This document shows, in pieces, positions 1 through 5,682 of a stretch of DNA of 11,942 bases. Origin of the DNA: an uncultured Verrucomicrobiales bacterium (GTDB lineage: Bacteria > Verrucomicrobiota > Verrucomicrobiia > Verrucomicrobiales > Akkermansiaceae); NCBI GenBank assembly GCA_937969125.1, contig CALBVA010000028.1, forward strand, positions 1 through 11,942, read 5' to 3'. How positions within the stretch are numbered: position 1 is the first letter of the stretch; the number at the start of each line of letters is the position of its first letter. Under the pieces are notes generated by a model. It was not told the origin of the DNA. It was given only the letters and a program-made list of their open reading frames with translations, and did not search any database. A program made the position numbers and the translations under genes.

Positions 1-117
1 CCGCTGAGAGTCCGCGACGCCGTTTATGGAATGATTGCTCGAAACCGGAAGCGATTGTTTAAAGGCGGTGCCTGTGCGCTGCCGGAGGAAGGTTACCGGG
101 AGAAGCTGTTGGCTTAG
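1..117 (+). CDS. DCC/DUF393-family thiol-disulfide oxidoreductase, C-terminal fragment
   Basis: Frame 1 is open from the window edge to a TAG at 115-117 and gives 38 residues. They contain the pattern DAVYGMIARNRKRLF, then a Cys and an Ala-Leu-Pro turn. I recognise this as the C-terminal signature of the DCC (DUF393, YuxK-like) family, whose members typically end with a Y-x-x-I-A-(R/K)-N-R-x-R-x-F segment, a Cys and a short acidic helix. The family is named for an N-terminal Asp-x-x-Cys-x-x-Cys-like motif in a thioredoxin-like fold and is presumed to act in redox chemistry; that catalytic end lies outside the window. The gene is truncated only by the window edge, and the visible part looks intact. 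The next features downstream are a possible convergent small ORF and a tRNA, so this is the last gene of its unit. A weak GTGGAA/TTCCAC inverted repeat (123-158) follows without a T-run, so I do not call a terminator. Confidence 0.82.
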   Translation, partial: PLRVRDAVYGMIARNRKRLFKGGACALPEEGYREKLLA

Positions 118-158
118 CCGTGGTGGAAACCTTGTTACGGAGCGATCGCGAAGTTCCA

Positions 159-353
159 CTAATCGTCATCCGCAGCGTTCTCCTCAATCTCTGCCTCGAG
201 TTCTTCAATCGCTATTTGAGGGGCACGAGCCTCGTGAAGGGCACGAGCCTCGACTTTCATCTGATGATTTCCGACCTGAAAACCAAATAAAGCGAAGAAG
301 AAGCCAAAGGTATAAATCAGGCCTTTTCCGGCACCAAGTAAGAGAGCAGTCAT
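159..353 (-). CDS. Possible small single-pass membrane protein (64 aa), unknown function
   Basis: This minus-strand ORF runs from ATG at 353 to TAG at 159-161. I do not recognise a family. Residues 3-27 are hydrophobic and rich in Gly, Leu and Phe (a TFGFFFALFGF core), consistent with one membrane helix. Residues 32-64 are hydrophilic and helix-prone, ending in a Glu/Ala/Asp-rich acidic tail (EELEAEIEEN). The half-hydrophobic, half-acidic layout is more protein-like than a typical shadow ORF. A six-residue repeat (EARALH, EARAPQ) reflects a 14-bp direct DNA repeat at 221-252. No Shine-Dalgarno site precedes the ATG, but most genes here lack one. A GATAAT lies 9 nt upstream of the start, with TTGTGA 15 nt before it, a weak promoter candidate. 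The ORF faces the DCC gene. If it is not real, 118-455 has no gene and holds only the repeat and the probable tRNA promoter. Confidence 0.45.
   Translation of the reverse strand: MTALLLGAGKGLIYTFGFFFALFGFQVGNHQMKVEARALHEARAPQIAIEELEAEIEENAADDD
221..252. repeat. 14-bp direct repeat with 18-bp period
   Basis: GGGCACGAGCCTCG occurs at 221-234 and again, identically, at 239-252, separated by TGAA. The 18-bp period is a multiple of three and so preserves the frame of the minus-strand ORF at 159-353, where it gives a repeated Glu-Ala-Arg-Ala unit. It looks like a local slippage or duplication product rather than a mobile-element end. Confidence 0.8.
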
Positions 354-404
354 TGCTTTGCAATTATCGAATCCAGATCGATTTCACAAGTCTGCTTTTT
401 TCTC

Positions 405-433
405 TTGCACGGATGCGGGGATGCCCCTATTCC
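405..433 (+). promoter_or_regulatory. Candidate sigma70-type promoter of the tRNA-Ala gene
   Basis: TTGCAC (405-410) and TATTCC (428-433) are separated by exactly 17 bp. Each matches its consensus hexamer at only three of six positions. The spacing and location are right: transcription would begin near 440, leaving a short 5' leader before the tRNA at 456. This is a pattern match only, and weaker than a typical strong tRNA promoter. Confidence 0.25.
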
Positions 434-455
434 TCCGCCCGTCCCGAAACGACAG

Positions 456-531
456 GGGGCGTTAGCTCAGTTGGTAGAGCACCTGCATGGCATGCAGGGG
501 GTCAGCGGTTCGAATCCGCTACGCTCCACCA
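456..531 (+). tRNA. tRNA-Ala, anticodon GGC, with encoded CCA
   Basis: The 76 nt fold as a complete cloverleaf. The acceptor stem pairs GGGGCGT (456-462) with ACGCTCC (521-527) through one G-U. The D arm is GCTCAGTTGGTAGAGC. The anticodon stem CCTGC/GCAGG encloses the loop ATGGCAT, so the anticodon is GGC, which reads alanine GCC and, by wobble, GCT. The variable loop is GGGTC. The T arm is AGCGG-TTCGAAT-CCGCT. Discriminator A528 is followed by an encoded CCA (529-531). The gene appears to be a single transcription unit: a possible promoter precedes it and a strong intrinsic terminator lies 60 nt downstream, before rsfS. Confidence 0.97.
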
Positions 532-590
532 TTCTTCGCAAGACTGCGGTGAATGGCCCTGTCACTCACAAAACGGGAATGAGATCGCGG

Positions 591-612
591 ACCGGCCCCC
601 TGGCCGGTTTTT
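591..612 (+). terminator. Intrinsic terminator downstream of tRNA-Ala
   Basis: ACCGGCC (591-597) and GGCCGGT (602-608) form a perfect 7-bp GC-rich stem around a CCCT loop, followed immediately by a T-run (608-612). This is the classical Rho-independent layout. It separates the tRNA from rsfS, implying that rsfS-cinA has its own promoter in 613-649 or depends on read-through. Confidence 0.75.
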
Positions 613-649
613 CTGTCTCCGGCCCACACAATCCTCTACGACCACTTTC

Positions 650-1024
650 ATGATTATCGGACAAGAACTCGCCATCGCCTGTGCCAATGCCGCGGACGAA
701 CTCAAAGCGGAGGACATCCGGGTTTTCGATCTGCGTGGAATTTCCACTCTGACTGATTTCATGGTAGTCTGCTCCGGCAACTCGATGCCGCACTTGAAAG
801 CGATTACCCGTGATGTGGAAGCGATGGTGCGGGAAAAGGGCTCCGACCCAGCACACCAGACAGAAGGGAAGGCTGCGAGCCGCTGGGTCGTGATCGATTT
901 CGTGGATGTCATGGTGCACGTGCTCGATACGGAATTCCGCGAGCATTATGCCCTTGAAACTCTCTGGGGTGATGCGAAGGAGGTGGTCTGGAGTGACCGC
1001 TCCGGGGACACTCATGAGGATTGA
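650..1024 (+). CDS. rsfS: Ribosome silencing factor RsfS (Iojap/DUF143 family)
   Basis: This encodes 124 aa, close to the usual family length of about 105-130. Known role: RsfS binds ribosomal protein uL14 on the 50S subunit and blocks 30S joining, damping translation in stationary phase or starvation. Visible family motifs are the Asp-Phe core TDFMVVCSGNS (35-45), the EGKAASRWVVIDFVDVMVH strand region (72-90) and the C-terminal REHYALETLWGDA (97-109), where the H-x-Y-x-L-E-x-L-W-x-D-A pattern is diagnostic. I chose ATG 650 because the family match begins there. The frame stays open upstream to 35 but would translate through the tRNA and terminator. There is no Shine-Dalgarno site before the ATG. 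The last 11 nt overlap the start of cinA, so translation of the pair is probably coupled. In many bacteria rsfS neighbours nadD or obgE; neither is seen here. Confidence 0.95.
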   Translation: MIIGQELAIACANAADELKAEDIRVFDLRGISTLTDFMVVCSGNSMPHLKAITRDVEAMVREKGSDPAHQTEGKAASRWVVIDFVDVMVHVLDTEFREHYALETLWGDAKEVVWSDRSGDTHED

Positions 1025-2237
1025 AATCATTAATACCGGGACCGAGCTGCTGCTCGGATCAACAGCAAACACGCATGGCACCTGGATGGGGCAGGAGTTG
1101 GTGAAACTGGGCCTCCGGGTGCAGCGCCAAGTCACCGTGCCGGACGGCGTGGCTATCAATGCCGCCCTCAGGGAGTCATTGACCCGCTCCGACGCCATCA
1201 TCGTGACAGGAGGACTCGGGCCGACCAGCGACGACATCACACGGGAAGCTCTCGCCGAGGTGCTGAATGTCGAGATGATCGAGGACGAGGCGGCTCTGCG
1301 CTCGCTTCACGAATTTTTCGAGAAGCGCGGTAAGGAAATGGTCCCCGCGAACCTTAAACAGGCCCAAAACCTGGTGGGGGCAGACATTCTCCCGAATTCT
1401 AATGGCACCGCGCCGGGGATTTATGCGCCACCGCGTCTCGGCGGAGAGCCGGGCTGCGCGGTGTTTCTGCTGCCGGGACCACCGCGCGAGCTTTACCCGA
1501 TGTTTCACGCCGAGGTCACTCCGCGACTCCGCGCGTTGGCTGGGGTGGAGAATATCGATGAAGTGCAGGAGCTGAAATTCGTCGGCGTGGGCGAAAGTGA
1601 TTTTCAGGATCGATTGGACGCAAAGCTCAATGCTGTCCCGGGCCTGGAAGTGGGATACTGCGCACGCCTGGGTGAGATGGATCTCCGCCTGATCGGCTCG
1701 GACGAGGCCATCGCGGCCGGTCGGAAACTGGCCGAGGAGGAATTCGCGGAATTTCTGGTCAGCGACGACGGCCTCTCTCTGGAAGCGGCGGTGGTGCGCA
1801 ATCTCACTTCTGCCGGAAAAACGGTGGCCACGGCGGAGAGCTGCACCGGCGGGCTCATCACGAATCGCCTCACTGACGTCTCTGGCTCCAGTGCGGTGCT
1901 GGGCTATGGCTTTGTCACTTATTCCAATGAGGCCAAAATGAAGCTTCTCGGCGTGCCTGAGAAAGTTCTAACCGATTATGGTGCCGTGAGTGAAGAGGTC
2001 GCGGCGGAGATGGCCCATGGCGCCCGCCTGGCCAGCGGAGCTGACATCGCCGTCAGCGTCACGGGCATCGCCGGACCGACCGGTGGCACGGAGGAGAAAC
2101 CCGTCGGGCGCGTCTGCTTTGGAATCGCAACCGCAGACAGCGTGCAAACCCACACCGAAAATCACCCGCGCAACCGGATCGATTTCAAGATGCAGGTCAG
2201 CCAACGTGCGTTGGACTTGATCCGCCGCGCGATCTGA
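1014..2237 (+). CDS. cinA: CinA: competence-damage/NMN amidohydrolase, two-domain protein
   Basis: This encodes 407 aa, the usual length for two-domain CinA (about 410). The N-terminal MoCF-like domain (about 1-170) opens with RIEIINTGTELLLG and contains VTGGLGPTSDDIT from residue 64; in characterised relatives this domain has ADP-ribose pyrophosphatase activity. The C-terminal CinA domain (about 250-405) has the signature TAESCTGGL at 273-281, with nucleophile-region Ser276 and Cys277, and VSVTGIAGPTGG further on. This domain deamidates nicotinamide mononucleotide, salvaging pyridine nucleotides released by DNA ligase and other NAD consumers. ATG 1014 is chosen because the conserved N-terminus begins there; an earlier in-frame ATG at 906 lies inside rsfS and adds unrelated residues. 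It overlaps rsfS by 11 nt. Its TGA (2235-2237) directly abuts the serA stop codon on the other strand. Confidence 0.96.
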   Translation: MRIEIINTGTELLLGSTANTHGTWMGQELVKLGLRVQRQVTVPDGVAINAALRESLTRSDAIIVTGGLGPTSDDITREALAEVLNVEMIEDEAALRSLHEFFEKRGKEMVPANLKQAQNLVGADILPNSNGTAPGIYAPPRLGGEPGCAVFLLPGPPRELYPMFHAEVTPRLRALAGVENIDEVQELKFVGVGESDFQDRLDAKLNAVPGLEVGYCARLGEMDLRLIGSDEAIAAGRKLAEEEFAEFLVSDDGLSLEAAVVRNLTSAGKTVATAESCTGGLITNRLTDVSGSSAVLGYGFVTYSNEAKMKLLGVPEKVLTDYGAVSEEVAAEMAHGARLASGADIAVSVTGIAGPTGGTEEKPVGRVCFGIATADSVQTHTENHPRNRIDFKMQVSQRALDLIRRAI

Positions 2238-3839
2238 TTAAAGCGAGACTCCGGTGGCGTAGATCACGCCTTCGGTCTCGCGGATCTCCTTCATGGATTC
2301 GCTGACGAGTGGGCCATCCAGTTCGATCACGGTGAGGGCACTGCCTTCACTGCTGTTTCGGGCGAGGGAGAGATTGGCGATATTCGATCCAGCGGCACCG
2401 AGAATGGTCCCGACGCGTCCGACCATCCCAGGGCGGTCGTCATTCTTCACGATGAGGAAGTCGCCCTTAATGTTGATGTCCACATAGAGCTTATCGATCT
2501 CTACCACGCGGGGCGATTGGCCAATGACGGTGCCGGAGACGCGGAACTTCGTGCCGTCTTTGCTGAGTTCGGCGACGACCAGCTCGCTATACTCGGTCTT
2601 GGCATTGATTGTGGATTCGGTGATGTCCAGACCCATCTCTTTTGCCACGGCGGGTGCATTGACGATGTTCACCTGGCCGTCGGAGCGAGCCGCTTCGAGG
2701 TAGGCGTTGAGGACGCTACGAGAGATGAGGGCGGTATCCTTTTCGGCAATGCTTCCGTGATAGGAAACGCGGAGTGAATCGGGATTATCGGGTCCGAGTT
2801 TGGCGAGCAGTTTACCGAGGGCCTTGGCGATATCGAGGTAGTTGCCGACCTCGGCGAGGGCGGCGGCATCGAGAGAAGGCATGTTGATGGCATTGCGAAT
2901 CTCTCCGGTGGCGCAGAAGTCACGGATCTGCTCGGCGACCTGGATCCCGACATTTTCCTGGGCCTCATTGGTCGAGGCACCGAGGTGCGGGGTGAAGGTG
3001 ATGTGCTTCCCGAGGGTAAAGAGCGGGTGGTCCTTGGAGGGAGGTTCTTCCTCGAAGACATCGAGTCCGCAACCGGCGATGTGACCGGAATCGATGGCTG
3101 CTTTCAAGGCCACCTCATCGATGAGGCCGCCACGAGCGCAGTTGATCACCAATGCGCCCTGATTCATGAGAGCGAGGCGGTCGGCATTAAGAATGTGCTT
3201 CGTGTCCTCGGTCATCGGGACGTGCAGGGTCACCACGTCGGCGTCCTTGAGAGCTTCATCTGGAGTGGCGGCGAGACGGATCTTCATCTCATCCGCGCGG
3301 GCCTGGGTGAGGAAGGGATCATAGGCCACGATTTTCATATTGAAGGCCTGCGCGCGCTTCGCGAATTCAGAGCCGATGCGCCCCATTCCGATCACGGCGA
3401 GAGTCTTGCCGTTTAGCTCGATGCCTTGGTAGGCCTTACGGGCGGATTTGAAATCTCCGGCAATGACTCCAGCGTGGCCCAGAGCGATGTTCCGGGCAGT
3501 AGCGCACATCAGGGTGAAAGCGTGCTCGGCGGTCGAGATGGTGTTCCCGGTGGGCGTGTTCATCACGATGACCCCGTGTGAGTTCGCGGCGTCGCGGTCG
3601 ATATTGTCCACTCCCACTCCGGCGCGGCCGACTGCTTTCAGCTTGGTCGCCTTCGCCAGCACCTCGGCGGTCACCTTGGTCTGGGAACGGACGACGAGGG
3701 CATCGTATTCGCTAATAATTTCCAGTAGCTCCTCGGGGGATAGGCCCACTTTAAAGTCAGCGGTGATATCGGGATGAGCATTGAGAAGCTCAACACCTTT
3801 TTCGGAAATCGGATCGGATACGAGAACGCGGCTTGCCAT
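2238..3839 (-). CDS. serA: D-3-phosphoglycerate dehydrogenase (long form, ACT domain)
   Basis: This 533-aa protein catalyses the NAD-dependent oxidation of 3-phosphoglycerate to 3-phosphohydroxypyruvate, the first committed step of serine synthesis in the cytosol. Seen in order: an N-terminal substrate-binding half with VGRAGVGVDNID (70-81); the Rossmann domain with GMGRIG (151-156); the catalytic triad expected for the family, Arg236 (CARGG), Glu265 (FEEEPP) and His285 (TPHLGAST); an intervening allosteric substrate-binding (ASB) domain at about 325-455; and a C-terminal ACT domain at about 460-533 (DDRPGMVGRVGTILG). The ASB plus ACT layout is the type I form found in Mycobacterium and Bacillus, where serine feedback inhibition acts through ACT; that control is inferred here. 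It is transcribed divergently from ilvD across 136 bp and ends flush against cinA. The sequence before the ATG has no Shine-Dalgarno site. Confidence 0.98.
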   Translation of the reverse strand: MASRVLVSDPISEKGVELLNAHPDITADFKVGLSPEELLEIISEYDALVVRSQTKVTAEVLAKATKLKAVGRAGVGVDNIDRDAANSHGVIVMNTPTGNTISTAEHAFTLMCATARNIALGHAGVIAGDFKSARKAYQGIELNGKTLAVIGMGRIGSEFAKRAQAFNMKIVAYDPFLTQARADEMKIRLAATPDEALKDADVVTLHVPMTEDTKHILNADRLALMNQGALVINCARGGLIDEVALKAAIDSGHIAGCGLDVFEEEPPSKDHPLFTLGKHITFTPHLGASTNEAQENVGIQVAEQIRDFCATGEIRNAINMPSLDAAALAEVGNYLDIAKALGKLLAKLGPDNPDSLRVSYHGSIAEKDTALISRSVLNAYLEAARSDGQVNIVNAPAVAKEMGLDITESTINAKTEYSELVVAELSKDGTKFRVSGTVIGQSPRVVEIDKLYVDINIKGDFLIVKNDDRPGMVGRVGTILGAAGSNIANLSLARNSSEGSALTVIELDGPLVSESMKEIRETEGVIYATGVSL

Positions 3840-3975
3840 GACAATGGTGGCGGTAACTCAGTCGCAGCATTTAGGCAAGAGTGGCTGGCGGAAATCATCT
3901 CCGGGGTGGCGTTGGCACTTGATAATTGCCTCCGGCTTTGGGATGTCCTGCACCCTCATGTGTGACAATCCCAAT
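3840..3975. promoter_or_regulatory. Shared divergent upstream region of serA and ilvD
   Basis: This 136-bp gap separates two divergent start codons, so both promoters should lie in it or just inside the genes. I could not find a convincing -35/-10 pair for either. The most notable element is an AT-rich island, TTGATAAT, flanked by GGCA (3914-3917) and TGCC (3927-3930). It offers GATAAT on the plus strand and TATCAA on the minus strand as -10-like hexamers, and could be an operator or overlapping promoters. No T-box, leader peptide or attenuator hairpin is apparent. Confidence 0.4.
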
Positions 3976-5652
3976 ATGCGCGAGTTCTCCTCGAAGGTCC
4001 TTGATGGCCCTGACCGTGCCCCCAGCCGGGCGATGCTCTATCCTGTCGGTTTCTCGAAGGATGATTTTTCGAAGCCCAAGGTCGGCGTTGCCTCCACCTG
4101 GAGCCAGGTCACACCGTGTAATTTCCACATCGATCTCCTCGCCAAGGACACCGCCAAGGGCGTTGATGCCGCCGGTGGGAAGTCGGTCATCTTTAACACC
4201 ATCACCATTTCCGATGGCATCTCGATGGGAACCGAGGGGATGAAGTATTCACTCGTGAGCCGGGAGGTCATTGCCGACTCGATCGAGACCGTCGTCGGCT
4301 GCGAAGGCATGGATGGATACGTCGCGATCGGTGGCTGCGATAAAAATATGCCGGCCTGTATTATCGCAATGGCCCGCATGAATCGTCCTTCCGTTTTCGT
4401 CTATGGAGGGACTATCCTCCCCGGATGCGCCACCGTCAAAGGTGAGGAAAAAGAACTCGATATCGTCTCCGTCTTCGAAGCAGTGGGGAAACACGCCGCT
4501 GGTGATTTCTCGGATGAGGAGCTGCAGCTCGTGGAGGAAAAAGCGATCCCCGGACCGGGATCCTGCGGGGGAATGTATACCGCGAATACCATGGCGAGCG
4601 GCATTGAGGCCCTCGGCATGAGCCTTCCAAACAGCTCGGCCCAGGCTGCGATCTCCGATGACAAGAAACGGGACTGCTTTGACGCAGGCGCCGCAGTGCT
4701 CCACCTCCTGGAGCGGGGCATCAAGCCGCGCGATATCATGACGCGTAAGGCCTTCGAGAACGCTATCACCGTCGTCATCACGCTTGGCGGATCGACCAAT
4801 GCGGTCCTCCACCTCCTCGCGATGGCACATGCCGCCGAGGTCGAGCTGAGTATCGATGACTTCACCGAGATCGGGAAGCGCGTGCCGGTCCTCGCTGACC
4901 TGAAGCCGTCCGGAAAATACGTGATGGCGGAATTGGTGAAAATCGGCGGCCTCATCCCGCTGATGAAGCAGCTCCTCGCCGCCGGCCTCCTGCACGGCGA
5001 TTGCATGACCGTCACCGGAAAGACCCTCGCGGAAAACCTGGCGAACTCACCACTTGAATTCCCGGAAGGACAGGACGTAGTCCGCCCGATGGATAACCCG
5101 GTGAAGAGCGACAGCCACCTGCGCATTCTCTACGGCAATCTCGCCCCGACCGGTTCGGTGGCCAAGATCTCCGGTAAGGAAGGTCTCCAGTTCACCGGAC
5201 GCGCCCGAGTCTTCGAATCCGAGGAGGAAGGCATGGCCGCCATTCTCGATGGCAAGATCGTGGAGGGTGATGTCATCGTCATCCGCCGCGAAGGTCCGAA
5301 GGGCGGTCCTGGAATGCGCGAGATGCTCGGGCCCACCGCCGCCGTTATGGGACGTGGGTTGGGGGACAAGGTCGCCCTCATCACCGATGGCCGCTTCTCC
5401 GGGGGCAGCCACGGGTTTGTCGTCGGCCACATCACTCCGGAAGCTTTCGAAGGGGGACCGATTGGTCTTCTGGAAGAGGGCGATACCATCACCATCGATG
5501 CCGAGAAAAATGAGATCTTCACGGATGCGGATCTCGAGTCTCGCAAGTCCTCCTGGACCCAACCTGAACCTCGCTACACCCGCGGCGTTCTTGCCAAGTA
5601 TGCCCGCCTTGTCACCAGCGCGAGCGAAGGAGCCGTGACGGACAAACTCTAG
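3976..5652 (+). CDS. ilvD: Dihydroxy-acid dehydratase
   Basis: This 558-aa cytosolic enzyme removes water from 2,3-dihydroxy-isovalerate and 2,3-dihydroxy-3-methylvalerate, the third step of valine and isoleucine synthesis (also feeding leucine and pantothenate). Conserved elements include Cys48 (TPCN), Cys121 in GGCDKNMPAC and Cys197 in GPGSCGGMYTANTM. These are the three cysteines expected to hold the iron-sulfur cluster, and the spacing resembles [2Fe-2S]-type enzymes. Metal-site Asp80 (ISDG), Asp122 and Lys123, and the C-terminal GRFSGGSHG (472-480) with the catalytic Ser475, are also present. Length matches the short bacterial form. I chose ATG 3976 because MREFSSKVLDGPDRAPSRAM matches the canonical N-terminus. 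ATG 3958 (+6 aa) is possible; the much earlier ATG 3781 would lie inside serA. No Shine-Dalgarno site is visible. recN starts 30 bp after its stop, so co-transcription is plausible. Confidence 0.98.
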   Translation: MREFSSKVLDGPDRAPSRAMLYPVGFSKDDFSKPKVGVASTWSQVTPCNFHIDLLAKDTAKGVDAAGGKSVIFNTITISDGISMGTEGMKYSLVSREVIADSIETVVGCEGMDGYVAIGGCDKNMPACIIAMARMNRPSVFVYGGTILPGCATVKGEEKELDIVSVFEAVGKHAAGDFSDEELQLVEEKAIPGPGSCGGMYTANTMASGIEALGMSLPNSSAQAAISDDKKRDCFDAGAAVLHLLERGIKPRDIMTRKAFENAITVVITLGGSTNAVLHLLAMAHAAEVELSIDDFTEIGKRVPVLADLKPSGKYVMAELVKIGGLIPLMKQLLAAGLLHGDCMTVTGKTLAENLANSPLEFPEGQDVVRPMDNPVKSDSHLRILYGNLAPTGSVAKISGKEGLQFTGRARVFESEEEGMAAILDGKIVEGDVIVIRREGPKGGPGMREMLGPTAAVMGRGLGDKVALITDGRFSGGSHGFVVGHITPEAFEGGPIGLLEEGDTITIDAEKNEIFTDADLESRKSSWTQPEPRYTRGVLAKYARLVTSASEGAVTDKL

Positions 5653-5682
5653 AGAAACTCTTAAGAAGCCCTCGATCATCTC

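Noticed and set aside
366..401. ATCGA/TCGAT hairpin followed by a T-run upstream of the tRNA
   Set aside because: The stem is only 5 bp and AT-containing, and it lies about 13 nt from the T-run; it does not form a credible intrinsic terminator.
35..649. Long open frame extending rsfS upstream to an ATG at 35
   Set aside because: It would translate the end of the DCC gene in the wrong frame, the whole tRNA-Ala and the terminator. The RsfS family match begins at ATG 650.
405..653. 82-codon plus-strand ORF over the tRNA
   Set aside because: It is a by-product of tRNA-Ala sequence (the LAQLVEHLHGMQGVSGSNPLR stretch is tRNA read as protein).
566..1240. 224-codon minus-strand ORF across rsfS and cinA
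   Set aside because: Antisense to two firmly identified genes, low-complexity composition, no recognisable motif; a GC-rich codon-bias shadow.
3781..3975. Upstream extension of ilvD to ATG 3781 (or ATG 3958)
   Set aside because: ATG 3781 lies inside serA and adds residues foreign to IlvD. ATG 3958 is possible but the canonical N-terminus starts at 3976.
4249..5126. Two overlapping minus-strand ORFs of about 245 codons inside ilvD
   Set aside because: Both are antisense shadows of ilvD with no family signature, and two frames being open at once reflects codon bias of the real gene.
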